DNA of 64,000 nt, taken from positions 1,111,960 to 1,175,959 of the forward strand of contig VXAY01007414.1 of the NCBI GenBank assembly GCA_013399855.1, in the 5' to 3' direction. Under the pieces are notes generated by a model that was given only the letters and a program-made list of their open reading frames with translations, made no database searches and was not told the DNA's origin. A program made the translations under genes and the position numbers. Shown in pieces: positions 23,168 through 37,100 of the stretch (its first letter is position 1; each line of letters starts with the position of its first letter). The stretch comes from Oxyruncus cristatus (Eukaryota > Chordata > Aves > Passeriformes > Cotingidae).

Positions 23168-26100
23168 ATGGGGCTACATGTCGTCTTTATGCTTAATGAT
23201 TCCATGCATTTAAATGATTTTTCTTTCAAAGTGCTGGTGGGGACATTTGCTCTCCAAGAGTTGTGTTGTGGACATGCTATAGCCTTGATTAAAGCAATAT
23301 ATAATCAAACTTGTTTTAGGTTTGGTGAGTTGCTGAACGTCACAACCATAAATTATATGTGAAAATTTCTCCAAAATAATTCAGATACCTTAGGTAAATG
23401 CTGCCACTGTTATTATAGAACCTTTTATACTCAAAGAGCCTTAGCAGATTTATTATTAAGTTTTCTTCCCTCAAATCTCCTCAGTTTGCTGTAAGTGACA
23501 GGTATAAACCCAGATGACTGACCCTTCACAAATGCCAAGCAAATATAAAACAATTGCAGTGCCTTTTGCAAACACATCAGTCACTCACCTCCCAAGGCTG
23601 CAAGTTTTTGATCTGAGTCATTGCAGCCTTTCCTACTTCTTGTTCTCTGTGTCCTTTGTTGGGTTCAGGATTGTGTCAAGCCTCAAGTGAGCCTGCTGCT
23701 GCTTGCCCTACCCCTCCAAAAATCGCCTACTTCACTTCCAAAGGGAAGAGACTATTTGGCTTTTGTCTTATTTTCCTGCTTCTCTCAGAAGGTGTCCTGG
23801 TAGGGTCCAATATACCTTCACTTGGCAATAGTGAACAAAGAGGATGTGTTTGCTTGCTAAACTCAGACCCCAGGTACTTTCCTTGGGTGTCTGGTTTTCA
23901 GAGCATTCCCTCCAATTGTAAGAACTTTCTACTAAAGTAAAATAACAGCAAATTATGTCCAGGCTTTGGTTTTATAGGATACCCCCATTCAGCAAAATGT
24001 TCACACCAACTTTAGTCCTAAAACTGGTCCCCTTCAGGCTGGTGCAAATGTAGAGAGTTGATGGCACATGTTTTATAATAATACATGGCACGAATCAATC
24101 TGTTCAGTGTGATGTTTGACTTTTGGATTCTGATCTTTCAGATGGCACTGATTACTCTGCATCCAGCAAGTTAGTATCAATCTTTCTGACATTGTGGAGT
24201 CTCCATAGATAAAGATCTTGTTGCTTTAATTTATTAGACTGACATTTTGTTCTGCTATTAAACAAAAAGAAAAGGAAGAATTGAATCCAGTGTTCATCAG
24301 AATAGTTATTTCTGGAGCATAAATATAGTTGTTTCATGTAAGAGCAACACGTATTCCTTTTTGTTTTGCATTTAGGGAACAGATCATTCAATTTCCATTG
24401 CATTTAATTTTACCATGGGGAAAAACTTAATGTGACTTATAAATAAAATCATTATAATCATGATTATTGAGCAAGATGAGAATAAAGTTTGCCAGGAATT
24501 GAGCAATTTCTGTTCCTTGGCTTCATATTCTATTTACTGAATAATAATGTCATTTGGAAAACAAATGAAGACTAAGATTAGCCTTGCTAAAGAGACGACA
24601 AGAACATTTTCTCAGGCTGTTAGAAATAATATTCCGTATGTTTCAGCATTTCTAGAGTTGATCATGTAAATATTTTTCTTTTTACATAACTGACTTAAAC
24701 TATATTTCTTAGAGATTAAAAAAAACCCCACGTGTCCCTCATTTAGATAGCCAGATCCTGCTATCATCTCAAGACTGAGTCCAAGTCCACATCACAGTGT
24801 CATTCTACTGGCCATGGGAATCGTAAGATGTCATTTTTCCAGCTTCTTGAGGACCCAGAGCTGATCATTATCATTGTCAGGTCTTCTCCTGGACTGGGGC
24901 GTTTCTGTGCCATGATAGTGGGTGTGTGTCCACATCACCACTGTGGTTTGACCATGAGACTGCAGTTTAAGCAAACCATCACCACCTACCATGCAGTGTA
25001 ATCTGAGAGCCTGCAAGTGTCGCCCTTTTGGGTGAAACAGAGCAGAAGCTGGGCTCTGCAGACACACCTCAGGTGCTTTGGTCAGCCCTGGGTGTTTGGA
25101 GGCTGGCAAAAGTGGCCCTCAACTGTGAGCACCATGGAAATCTGGCCCTCAGCACTGACTGCTTCGCTCATCGGCTGTGCTGCTGACATGCAGCTCTTCC
25201 TGCCAACAACGACAGCCATTATCCACTCATTCCTCATGTCGGGAAAATTATGTTAAATGAGCAATTGACAGGTCTGTTTGAGATGTGGCTGGTAACTGAT
25301 GGGTGTCATGGGACTGATAGATCAGTCTATTGTAAGAGCATAAGAAGCTGCTGTGCTCGCTGTTGTGTATTGCAAAGAAGAAAGATCCCTCCCACCATTA
25401 ATAGCTGAAATATCCAGTCTTAACACCTGCAATAGGTGAAGGAAGCAGGACAAATATTTCAAAAAGAAATCCAAGATTTGTTTACATTTTCAAGTGTGGC
25501 AGCAAGGACGCTTGATCTGTAATGATTTGTTCCATGGCTTATTACTCTCCCTACTTAAAAAAGGTTTCATTTCAAATCTGTTCAGTTTGCTGAGATTCAG
25601 CTGCTTACCTTTGCATCCCTGTAGCAGCCAGCTAGTCCTGGATTACTGCAGGGCTATCTTGTTGAGGCTGCCCCACCCCTGTCCAACTACTGTCCCATCC
25701 AACTCCTCTCCATGGCCCCAGCCATGTTTGTATGGCTCATACACAGGACGTTGCTGCACCCCTGGCTTTTGCTGTCCCTGCCACATGCAACACATGAAGT
25801 TTTTGAGAAGAAAGGAAGTAGTCTGAGGATTAGGTTCCTTTCACTGAGCACCACAGCAAGAGCAAAGAAAATGCATTATCTTTGCAGGTGACTAGATGAT
25901 TTCTGAGCTGGTTCACCACTGGGGCATCCTCGAGGCGTTGTCTGGTTAGATGTCCAGAGCAGAGCAATGCACGTAGTCAAGAAACTGGTTTTCTAGGTGC
26001 TATCACCAAGCTCTGAGACATGGATATAGACACAGACCCATCTCTCACCTTTGGAAGTGGGACTGCCTGTGTGAGGAGCTGATACCTGACATGAATGATC

Positions 26101-29100
26101 CCTCTGGACTTTAGCATTGGCGTCCATACGTACTTCTAATGCAAAGCAAAGGCCAGCTGTATATTTAAGAAGTCAAAAAAAACCCCAAAAAAACCCAAAA
26201 CCATAAGAAGTTGGACAACTGTATGTCATACTAGTTTAAAAAAAACATGTCTTATTTGGCATTTTCTTCCATAAGGTGTCCTTTGGATGAGGGGGTGTGT
26301 GTGGAAGGAGAGCGTCTTTCTTACACTCTCAAAAAACTTGTATCCAAATAAGGTATAATTTAATAATCTCACCCGGGAAAATTGCTTGGATTCTAATAAA
26401 ACTTGTAAATATGGTAGAGATTAAAATTCTCTTGTCAGTAGAGAATTTGAATATTTAAAAGTTCACACTAAACCAGAGGGAATGTCTCCCCACATAGGCG
26501 ATTCAGTTCAGCAGGATGCCGTGACTGTGGCTTTGCAGTGGAAGTCCGGTGAAGAAACTAACTACTGTTCTGCTGTTCTTCTGCATCCTCCTGTACACAC
26601 AATAATGTCAATTAGCTGAAGGGCTTGCGAGGCGTTCACTGCTTGTGTGACCTCGTTTTAGTTCTGCAGGCACATCTGGCAGGGTCACACTTCACTAACT
26701 AGTAGCATGTAAATGCGTGAGAAACGAATGGAGCTAATTAATATTAAATAATATTAGCTAATATGAAACTGCATCAGTCATGTTAGGACAGTTTTAAAGT
26801 AATAGCTATTGTAATTTTAATTAGAAAGTGAATACCATTATTACTATCTAGCAGAAAACTGTAGATAGTTCTTCACCAAGAATATGTTATGTCTATTGAT
26901 TTTGTATAACTAAGCAATAACTTGTCCTTTTTGTATGTTTGGGAGAATGTGGGACATTTTACTTCCTTGCGTTCATTTATGTGTTTCAAAAGACAAAATA
27001 TATCTGTCTTTTTACAACCCGGATGATGCCAAATGCTGGATAAGGGCTTATGAAACCACCTGGTATATACACCAACTGTTTTAGCTCTTTAATTGCCCTA
27101 GCACACTCAGAGTGAAAACTTTACAAAATACAAAGCTCATGGATCTCCACATCCAGTAGCTGCTGCTTAATTTCTACAGACTACAGACAATAGCTGAACA
27201 ATGAGGCTCTTCCATGCAAATAAGCTGCTTTCTAAATTCAATATAATATTAGTGCCACTTAGCTGTTAGCAAGCTTGAAGCTGCACTGCACAGTGTCACT
27301 GGGATCAATGAATTGACTATTCATGAATGGTTGTACTTTAGTAGATGGAAAAGAAGTCGTTTAAGGAGAAGTTCGTCAGGGAAATGTATCAGAATTTTGT
27401 TGGGATGATGTCTGGCTTTGGGGAAGTCACGTAGTTAAAGCACCAAACAGATGAGAAAACAAATCATGGCTGACTGTAAATGCAAAGTGGTGGAATGCAA
27501 TCGATAGCAATTAGTCCATCGTTCCTCTTTATTTATTCCTCTTTGTTTTCTCAGCTTTAACTAAATTACCTGTTTCTCTACTAAAAAGAACAAGCTAGGA
27601 GTGTAACTACTGCTACTTGTAACATATAATTGAGATGTTTTATCTTTAAAGTGCTTGGAAATATTAACTAAATAATCTTCAGAACTTCCCATCATGCATA
27701 ACCAAAGTAATAAAGTGTTTTCTAGACCTTCAAGGCAAAATTTAGACATTTTTGGCAAAATTTAAGGGTCTGCAAGCAGCTCAGATGTATTTTTAGAGAA
27801 AACTGTATTAAGTAGAGTGTTCTCTCCACACACGCGAGTTCCAGTTTGATCTTGTTAGCTGTCTTGTGTCTTTAGCAACTTTCAGGACTGTAAAGACAAG
27901 GTAAGTTGGGTTGCTGTGAGGCTGTCAGCCAGCCACAGCCCGGCGGGCCTGCTCTGCCCTAGAACCCTGCACAGCAACTGCTGGCACTGATGAAGGAAAA
28001 TGTGAAGACTGGCAGAGAAGCAATTACTTTCAAAAGAGCTGCGATATATTTTCCAAAAGTACTTACTACCCTCTTTCACATACCAGCAGCAGCAGAGCAA
28101 TTGTGTTAATGATCTTTCACTGTTCCTTGTTCCTCATTCCCAAACCCAGTCATACTTTATCCTAGTTCACTTGCTTCTCCAATGCCTTTATAGGCCCTCT
28201 CCCTCTACCATGGTTGTCAGCTATGCTGTATTTTATTCTATACGCCCCTTGTGCTTGTGTTAGCAAGACAGAGAAATTGCATACCACAAATAGATCTTGT
28301 TCAGGAAGAAAAAGGACACAGGCAGGGCAGCAGTAACAGAGATCAGAAAAAGATCAGAGTAGAAATTGTATTTTGGTGTAGGTACAGAGTTCCCTGATCA
28401 TATACCAGAGCAAAGAGGGCAGTGAGACATGGATCACACAATTGCATCTTACCTCTGTGGTAGAATTATGCATTTCTAATGTAATACAAAGTGAAGAAAG
28501 AAAGGGCTTTTTGCACATTCCCAAAATGCTCCTGAGTTGCTCAGCTGTATCGCACAGCATCGTCAAGTTTGGAAGTCCAGGGTAGGCTACACATGACAAT
28601 TCATATCTAGGGAGGGTGCCTGCTCTGGGCTGGAGCATTCCATTGTCCAAGAAATGAGAAAGGCAGCCAGTACATTACTCAGGAGGGATGCCAAAGAGGC
28701 TGAAACATGAGATAATTCTGGAACATTTCCCCAAAATCTGGAGGTATTTCAAAGCAAACTGAGGCAGCTGCCCTGTGTAATGGTTGTGATACCTTAACTG
28801 AAAGTGGTTATCACTCCTGCATAGCTAGCTGTGAAACCAAGAGAAGAATCTTTCCACTCAAGGGTGTATCTATTTAACATCAAAATTAAAGAGATTCAAT
28901 TTCTGCAGTGTGAAGCCAGTTCAAACATGCAGAGGAGGAGACCTCCCTGTACCAGTGCTATTGAACTGAACATCAGACAGCCGGTGCCCTGAACAAGTAC
29001 ACCTTCACTAAGTGATGGGTCCTGTACCACTGTAATTAGAAATCCTGAAAACCTCACATCTCCTTTGCTGCAGAATGCTGCAGAATGTTCCCCGTGGTTC

Positions 29101-31176
29101 GGAGTGAAACCATCTTGTTTGGGCACATATGAGAAACAAGGAGTCTTGTGAGGGAGCAGGAGCACAGAGCAGCTGAAGGGAGAGGTGTTACACCTGCTGG
29201 GTCATTAGGAGAATGGACATGTAGTGGAGATGAGCAAGGTTTGGTGCCATCCACTTTATGGATTGAAAACCATAACATGTCTCAGGAGAATGCTCTCTAA
29301 AGTATTTATCACTGGGGAAGAAGTGATAGCAGGAAGCCCATTTCTTGAAATTTTGGGTTTCTTATCAACATTTACATTTCCTCCCACCCACAAAGAAACA
29401 GAGTGAGAATAATGCTCTCACCTACTGAGCAATACACCATTTTCAGTACTTTGTTTTTTGTCTAAGTGATTCTTCAAGTATTTTAAAGAGCAAGGAGGAC
29501 AAAAGCACCTTTCACAAGGATAATTATCTAACACACCTGCATGAGAAGAGGGCCTCATATTTGATTACTTTAAAGAAGAAAAAGAATCCAATGACAAGCA
29601 ATGAATTATAAATCTATTATTTGGGATCACTCTATGACAATAAATCAATGGCTGTATCCCTCAGTTCCATTTTAAGCCTCTGTAAACTTCTCAGTACCCC
29701 TTAATTGGTTTGATTCTCTTATTGATTTTTACAGCTTGCAGGGTCACTAAGGTTGCAGAAAAGCTCTATCTCTTCTATGCTACTCTGTGTTGCCACCCAC
29801 TGTGTAACAAGCCTCCTGCTACCTTTTAAAATCTTAACTTGCTCTCTTTCAGTATTTGAAACAAAGAACCAAAAATCATCATTAAGCATATAAGAAGCTC
29901 ATTGCCTGTAAAATACTAAATTTTTAAATAATTTTGAGTGTAGTAAAATACTGCAGAACCTTATTATAGGGATCTTAGCATGACTGAGTTTACTTATATA
30001 TTTCAATATTTATGTCTGGAAGGGAGACAAAGAAAAGGGGGGAAAAGACAGAAAAAGAAGACAAAAAGGAGTAATTATTCAGAATTCAGTGGCCTGAATT
30101 ACTACTCACAGTAGATAGAGGATGGTGTACCTCCCCTCCATCATTGTCATCACCTGCAAGGGTTGCTAATACACATTATGAGGATCTCTAAATAGAAGTG
30201 CTAATAGATGCCATTCTAATGCTGTCCATCATAACAAATTATAATAATTTACAGCACATCCATAGAGAGGTAGGAACAAAGCAGAGATCAGTAATTGAAA
30301 TAGTGCAGCGGCAATTAAAACACTTGTGGTTAGCAGCTGCTTCTAAATTGCTAGAAATGGGTATTTATATAAACAAGGGCTTTCCTTTACCAAAAGGGAC
30401 TTGTGTGTTGAGTAGGGTTTGCTGTTCTCTTTTCTGGTTTCTGGGCTTCTAGCAGCAAATGCAAAAGTTCAGCTGCATGACCATATTTACTCCTTTCTCC
30501 TGTGAAGAGCTGCTTTAGGGCATTTGTATGACTGGGTGTCCCCTAGTAACAAAGCAATAAAATTACACTGAGTAATGAACCTCATTCTTAATTTGTAATC
30601 CAAATACAGACATTTAGTTTCTCATACACTGTTTGGAAGGTCGTCCTTAGGTATTTTGAGACTCAACCTGAGATTGTATTTGAAAGAAATCTGTTTGGTC
30701 TTTAGACCTTCAAGGTGATTCCTGTTTGAGCAATAGTATTTGTCAGAACTACCCTTCTATGGAATTGCCTTCTATTCTTGAGGATATGCAGAGGTATAGC
30801 CTTGCCACCTAAGGACATATCACAGGCAGGTTCTCTCTTCTGATTGATCTAGATATTTTCCAAACATAAATGAAACAAAATTAATAGGGATAAGGTATTA
30901 TTTGAACTCACTTATGTTTGTACATATTATTAACCAACTAAATTTCTCTTTGGTTGCAGAACCAGTACTTTCAAGAGATATTTTAGTAGCAAGGGGCCAA
31001 GGTGCAGAAGGTCTGGGGCCAGGGTTGGCTGTGGTGCAGGGCAGGGGGAGACGTGGGAGAAAGTGAGGAGGAGAAAGGTAATGCTGGCTGTGAAGGAAGG
31101 TATGTTTCAGCACTTAGGTACCAATGGGAGGCTGTGGTTGCAGGGCAGGTGTATTTGAGAGACGTGTCAGGGACAT
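23168..31176. other. Non-coding AT-rich sequence
   Basis: About 8 kb with no recognised exon or repeat family. It includes an A/C simple tract at 26176-26203 and a TAATTA-rich patch with a near-palindrome at 26732-26759. Open frames are short (at most about 110 codons), lie on both strands and show no protein features. Confidence 0.6.
26176..26203 (+). repeat. A/C-rich simple tract
   Basis: Runs of A7-8 alternate with CCC/CCCC. Similar A/C or T/G tracts occur at 54080-54114, 62841-62893 and 63922-63990. Confidence 0.85.
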
Positions 31177-31650
31177 GGTTTTGGGTTGGAAAGGACCTCA
31201 GAGATTATCTAGTTCCAACTCCCTGCCATGAACAGAGACACCTTCCTCTAGACCAGGTTGCCAAAGGCCCATCCAACCTGACCTTGAACACTTCCAGTGA
31301 TAGGACATCTACAACTTCTCTGGGAAACCTGCTCCAGTGTTTCACCACCATCACAGTACAGAAATTCTTCCTCATTCCTAATCTAAACTCACCCTTTTTC
31401 ATTTTAAAGCCATTCATCCTTGTCCTATCATTACATGCTCTTGTAAAAGGTCCCTCTCCAGCTTTGTTATAGGCCCCCTTTAGCTAGTGGAAGGCTGCTA
31501 AAAGATCTCCCCAGAGCCTTCTCTTCCTCAGTCTGAACAAATCCAACTCCCTCAGCCTGTCATCATAGGAGAGGTGTTCCAGGCCTCTGATCACCTTCGT
31601 GGCCCTTTTCCAAACTTGCTTGAGCAGGTCCATGTCCTTCTTATAGTGTA
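31177..31650 (-). mobile_element. CR1 LINE, 3' fragment, 5'-truncated
   Basis: The left end, GGTTGGAAAGGACCTCAGAG, is the diagnostic CR1 3'-terminal region seen in reverse. On the minus strand, frame 31417-31205 reads the C-terminal CR1 reverse-transcriptase segment, with HWSRFPREVVDVLSLEVFK near residues 27-45, matching the same part of the CR1 at 37247-38387. The element is truncated on its 5' side near 31650 and lacks the terminal ATTCTATG-type microsatellite. Several stops show it is dead. Confidence 0.85.
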
Positions 31651-33367
31651 TGCATCCTTTATGGTATGTGCCAGTTAACGATCCAAATTAATGGAATAGA
31701 AAGGTAGTCATTTCTCCATTATTTGAAGTTTTAAGACTACACAATTTTCTAAAAAAAAAATTCTCTTGAATGAAAGTCTGCAGCTACATTACGCAGGAAA
31801 TCATAACCAAAGGAATATGGTGGTCCCTTTCTGCCTTTAAAACACATAATTTCATTTGCAATCTGCAATCTAGGTAGAAATAACAGTTTGTTGGAAACTT
31901 CTTCACAGGTGTCGGGGGATTCTGACACACACCTTTTGATCATTTTCATTCTCTTGCACAACTTTGCAAAGCCTTGACTAATATTTTTTTCTTGAAACAC
32001 CGATTTTTTAAACCACACATCATTTCAGTTTGATCTCTAGTCTGGCAATGACTGCACTAAGTTACTATTATGAATCTCTATATTACTGTCTGGTTTGGCT
32101 GTTACAGCACTGATGAAATCTGAACGTGCTGAGAGGTTTCCACTGTTGTCCACCCAGACAGCAGTAACTGCCCCATTTTCTGTTGTAGGAATAGTCCTAC
32201 ATAAACTGCTCACAGTTTATGACAAAGGAGTCAACTGTGCTAGTATGAACCTTTCTATGTTTTGGTTGGGTTTTTGTGTTGTTTGTTTTTTTTTTTTTTT
32301 CTTTTTATTGTCAAGTGATATACCACTGTTTTGTGATAAAGTGTCAAAGTCATTATTCTGCACTTTTTCGTTTGTCTTATATCTTTCCGTTCCTTATCAT
32401 TGATTAATGATTCTCATAGACTTTTGCCTTTGACTTCTATTGTCACCATTTTTTATATTTTATGATTCTATGCAGAAGTGTGTGATAAAGACTTATCAAT
32501 ATCAACAATGTTCTACATCTGTTTCTTTCCCAAAGATCATTTTATTTGGCTGAATTTCTGTTTACCCCTTTCAAAGGAGGGGTATTCAGGCTGTCTCTCA
32601 CTGATGCCCTGCTTCATGCTGGCACGTTTTGTTGAGTAACCAAAAAAATCTAAAATCATTTGGTGTTTGGAGTTTTGAGGAATTGTTTGCTTTGTTGGTA
32701 GGACATGTCTTAACCTAAAGGTGATGTCCCATTGCAGCTGACACAGCATTAAGGTTCTGAAAATTTCAGTGGAAAAGAGTTCTAAAATAACCGTTTTTCT
32801 TTATTACAGAGTGCATAAATCCTGTTGACTTACTGGTGTTTATGGCTCCCTCAGGCAATTCCAGGGAGGCTGACTGGACATCTCTGAAACCTCACAGTTG
32901 ACTGGTACCTGTACGTACCAGTAACTGTTGGTAGCTGCTTTTCTAACTAACTTTATATGCTGCATCTTCCAACTCCACAGTTTTCTTTGTCGATTTCCTT
33001 CCTTTTCTGGATAACAGCTAAAATTTTCTTTTTTCAGTGATGGTCTGCTCTGTTGTGTCACTTGCCCTGTTTCATATCTTACAACAATGAGAAAGGTTTT
33101 TCTGTGCCTGCAGTGCTGGGGTTACCTGCCACGTGGCAAGACCTGCATCACCAAGTGACAAAACACTTGTTCAAAGAACCAGCCACACCAGGGTGCAGGC
33201 TACCACCCATCAGTTCCAGTGTCTTGACAGCTTGTACTGCCTGGGTTTGTTCTCAAAAAATATTAAAGAAAGGAAATTTCCATAAGATTAGAAAGAGGCC
33301 CTTTTACAGATTGAAAGCTGAATAAGGAGTAAGAAGCAAGTGGTAGTATTTAACAATCACTTTTTAA
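31651..33367. other. Non-coding sequence between CR1 fragments
   Basis: AT-rich, with a T15 run at 32286-32300. No exon or other repeat family was recognised. Confidence 0.6.
32286..32300 (+). repeat. Poly-T tract
   Basis: Fifteen T preceded by GTTTG and followed by CTTTTT. Simple sequence. Confidence 0.9.
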
Positions 33368-33800
33368 GATGGGGAGAAGCCAGCGGTGTGGATCAGTTCT
33401 GGGATTAGTTTTGTTCAACATCTTCATCAATAACAGTGAAACCTCTGGGTTTGCAGATGGACAAAGCTTTTGGACAGTGATATACAATCTAAACCATGCC
33501 AGATGCTGGTGAATGCAACTGGCAGGACCAATACAGGAAGGAGATCTTTGACCTTCAGACGCCCTGAAGTCCTTGTCTCTATATGTAGCAGCAAGCAAGA
33601 AAGCCAACAAAATGTTGCCAATCAACAGCAACACTGCTGAGAACAGGAGGGAGGCCTGGTGCTACATGTTTCTTGTGTTGGCACATCCACATCTCCAGCC
33701 TACTGGTGTGTGCATCTCAGGAGGGACATGCACAGGGGCAGCCCAGGGGCCAGAGAGGTGGGTCAGCTGCCCTACAAGGAGAGGTAAGAACACCACCAGT
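33368..33800 (+). pseudogene. Decayed CR1 reverse-transcriptase fragment
   Basis: From 33390 the plus strand reads GSVLGLVLFNIFIN, the conserved segment of CR1 reverse transcriptase just before the catalytic loop. It is followed in frame by GFADG at about 33437-33451, where the active-site FADD has lost its second aspartate and about ten codons are missing between the two motifs. A shift of frame at about 33381-33395 separates the SGV motif from GSVLG. Farther on, VAASKKANKM (about 33585-33614) aligns with VAKKANGI in the 37-kb CR1. The family remains visible up to about 33800 (GCCCTACAAGGAGAGGT). Inactive, and older than the other copies. Confidence 0.75.
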
Positions 33801-33967
33801 CTTTGAATGGGGCACTGTAGGAGAGCCCAGCCTTCTAGTCTGTCCTCATAAGACAACTCTAATTCACACACTGAGAAGGTGCTCAACACTTACAAGATTG
33901 TGAAGTTTGTGGAAAAAAAATTAATGCAGATGTGTTATTCACAAAATCCCTCTATGTAAGTACTATT

Positions 33968-34005
33968 ATAGAATCATAAAATATCCTGAGTTGGAAGGGA
34001 TCCAA
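33968..34005 (-). mobile_element. CR1 3'-end remnant
   Basis: ATAGAATCATAAAATATCCT followed by GAGTTGGAAGGGATCC is the reverse complement of a CR1 3' terminus, including one degenerate copy of the terminal microsatellite. Only about 38 bases remain. It lies inside or beside an opposite-strand CR1 fragment, which suggests nested or successive insertions. Confidence 0.65.
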
Positions 34006-34028
34006 AAGGACTGCAGGGCTTCATGACA

Positions 34029-34160
34029 CAAGCAGGAGGTTAGTTTAAAGTAGACAAAAGCAGGCACTTCCTTACACAGCAGGTAGCAACCAGCTGCAGG
34101 AACCTGTTGCCATGGGAGGTTTCAAAGGCAAACAGTGTCAGTAGATTCAATAGAACTTAT
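34029..34160 (+). mobile_element. Possible CR1-like LINE C-terminal remnant
   Basis: The plus frame here reads roughly HFLTQQVATSCRNLLPWEV, which resembles the C-terminal FFT..V...WN.LP..V motif of CR1/L3-type reverse transcriptases. The distance and orientation fit the decayed CR1 upstream at 33368-33800. The assignment is by motif likeness only. Confidence 0.4.
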
Positions 34161-37100
34161 ATGGAACAAGTCCACAAAGAGTTCTTGAAAGTTTTAGGCT
34201 GGAATAGTCTTCCTAACATCTGTAATACAACAGTCGTGGTGCTGGGGATGTGTAGGAGGATGGAATGCAAAATGAAGCCAGGCTCATGTGTGCTCTTCAG
34301 ACGCCACCTCTGACACTGGCAGAGACAGAGCTGGTCATCTGGCTGTGACCCAGCAGGGCACCTCTTCTGTCCCAGTACACTCACGTCTGACACAGCAGGG
34401 CAGTCGCAGCCATTACACCAGCCAGGCCCTTCCTCTCCATCAGTCAGCAATTCCAATCCCTTCATTGCCCTGTGCCAGACACAGTGGGGTGAGCCTGTTT
34501 GCAGAGCAAGAGAAAACACAGCTTGTCTTCCATGCAATCTGCATGCACTAATAGACCTTGGCAAACTGAATACAGAGGCTCAGATTTGTCTAATCTGAAT
34601 TTCTGTTATCTAAAGAGTTAGGACAGCAATTTTTTTCCCCACACACAGCCAGGTCTTATCTGGCACATGAAGAGCATGGTCATATATAACAGACTTCTGG
34701 ATTCAACCTAATACTTACTAAGCAACTTCCGTATCGCTCCACTGTGCTCCCCCAAACCTCAAACTACTGATTAATAACTTATATAATGAAGAATTAGCAG
34801 TAACCGAATTTCCCATGAGGCTGATGTTCCAGTTCCTGTGAGTCTGAGACGTGGCTGATTCTGTTTAAAAAAAGAAACAAATAAAATGATGAAGGATTTT
34901 GTATGGTCTTTATCACTTTAAAGGAGTGGGAACATTAAAGAATAGGAAAGTAAATCTCAAGGTCAAAAACAATATTGTCATCATACAGTCAATGCTATTT
35001 TCATCCACGTTATTTCTGGTAAGAATTTACTCCATGTGATGCTGCAGCAGTGATGCAGATGTTCTTCATACCCTTGAAAATCCTCCTCTTCACTGCGAGG
35101 AAGAGATTCAGGTACCTTACTGGATGGATGGAATCAGGAACCACATCAGATTCGGGATGTATTTCAGGGAGCAGAGACAGATTTGACCCTGAGGCAATGT
35201 GCCAAAGTCCTTCAGAGGCCACACTGGAAGAATGATTAAAGATTTCTTCCTCTTTTTTTTAGAGGGAATATATGTGATATATATGATGTATACTGAGGAA
35301 AGATTCTGAGGGGATTTTCTAAGGAAGTGAACTCTCATAACAAAGCACTGTTCAAAAACCTGTGGCTTCATTAGGAAGATCTCAATTCTGATTTAAATCA
35401 AAGATGCTCCAGATTTTCTTTTATGTCTCAAAACATACATTTTGCATGCCAGCAAAAACTTAACGTCATAACATGGAGCAAGAAGCTGAAGAACAGAAAG
35501 CCCAAATGTGAGTTGAACATATCTGACCTGAAAGCAAACTGACACAGGCAAGGAAGACTGCTGTGTCTTCCAGGGCTATGCAGGAGGAAGTAGAGCACAA
35601 CATCTAATCAGAGGACAGATACCTTGAATCTTCTATGCTATGTCCCCGGGGATCAGCTGGGGTCCTTGGAAATACCTGTTCCTCATGCTACAGTAGACAG
35701 CTGTGATATATAGCTGTCACTGTTGTTTTTCTCAAATGCCAATTGAGGAAATCTTGCAATTCATAGGAGTCTGAGGAGTAACTGCTTCTGTCTGTGAGAC
35801 AGACTGGACTGACTGTAACTTGTTTTTTTCCCTGTCACTGCAGCTGAATATCAGATAGGGAGATCCAAAATTCAAGATTGAGCAGTGCCCTAAAAATTAA
35901 AAAAGAAAAAAGCATACACAAAATGCAAAATCATTGCTAGTGCTTCTGCTTAAAGCCAGGCAGGCTGCCAGTTCCTACAGAAAAGAAGATTAAGAGATGA
36001 GAGAATTACCAAGTTCAAAGGTAGAATGCAACCGCAAAACACTGAGCCCAATTCACTGCCTGTGGGTAAGCCCTGTGTGAAAACCAGGGAGTCAACCAGC
36101 TTCTAGAAGAGACTTTAGGTATTTGACTGTATAAAACTAACAGAGTTTCTGCCTAAATGTTTCCGTGCTTGTTCCAGTGTACTGCAATAACTGTTCCCAG
36201 GTTTAGTGGCAGTATGAAATACCCTGCGTGTTTCCTTCCAAGGAAAAACGACATTTGTAACAGAAGTGACATCATCATCTGATTCAAAGCATTGAACCAC
36301 TTACTCTGCCCAAAGTTGCCCCCCACCAATATTTTTTTTAATTAGTATTTCTAACTTTTATCTGGATCAGCTATCTTACTTCCACAATCCATTAGGAAGT
36401 CAGTGTTTTCACTCACTCCATTTCACTTACATTCCTTTGCCCCTCCTTCCTCCCTACAATGGTCCAAACTCACCATTCCTTTGTTGTTCATATTCTCCTT
36501 TCTGAGCAGGCATCCTCACCAGGTTTGGACCGTTCTTCCTCAATGCCAGATATCTCCCTGGTGCAGTAAAGATTACCTGCACTGTGTCATAAACCTGTTG
36601 CTCATCAGGTAACTGCCCTGAAGGCAGAGATAGCCCATGTGGAGGAGGTGTTCACACTTCCCATTGGATGTGACCCCAGCTGAGCTGGGGTGGAGGATCT
36701 GATTTGCCTGGATTTTGGGAAGATGTGGACCTACCAGAGGAGGTCACACTTGGAAATAAAAGTTTAATGATCACTCTCTCAGCACCATTAAGAACACCAG
36801 TAGGCACTACATGAAGAGGGGCAAGGCTTTAAGATGGACCACAGGATGACCACAGAGGAGGATGGAAGTGCTGGGACTCGCATGTTCTGCCCTATATATA
36901 AGGGGCTGAAGTCTCTTGAGCTGAATCCTTTCAAGGAACTTTAGTTGATGTTTCTTTGTTTGAAGCAATTTTCCATTTCAGAGGAAGAGGACAAAATAGA
37001 GGGTAATGGCCAAAGTTTGTGGGAGGAGAGGACACTCAATATTGTAAAGAGAAAAGCCTTCAGAAGCCAGGATGTTTTTAAATTGCAAATGCCATGAGAA

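Noticed and set aside
22549..23196. Open frames of 78-117 codons on both strands in the LTR
   Set aside because: They lie inside the solo LTR, which is non-coding, and have no retroviral protein motifs.
31002..31472. 156-codon plus-strand open frame
   Set aside because: Its second half is the antisense of a CR1 reverse-transcriptase fragment.
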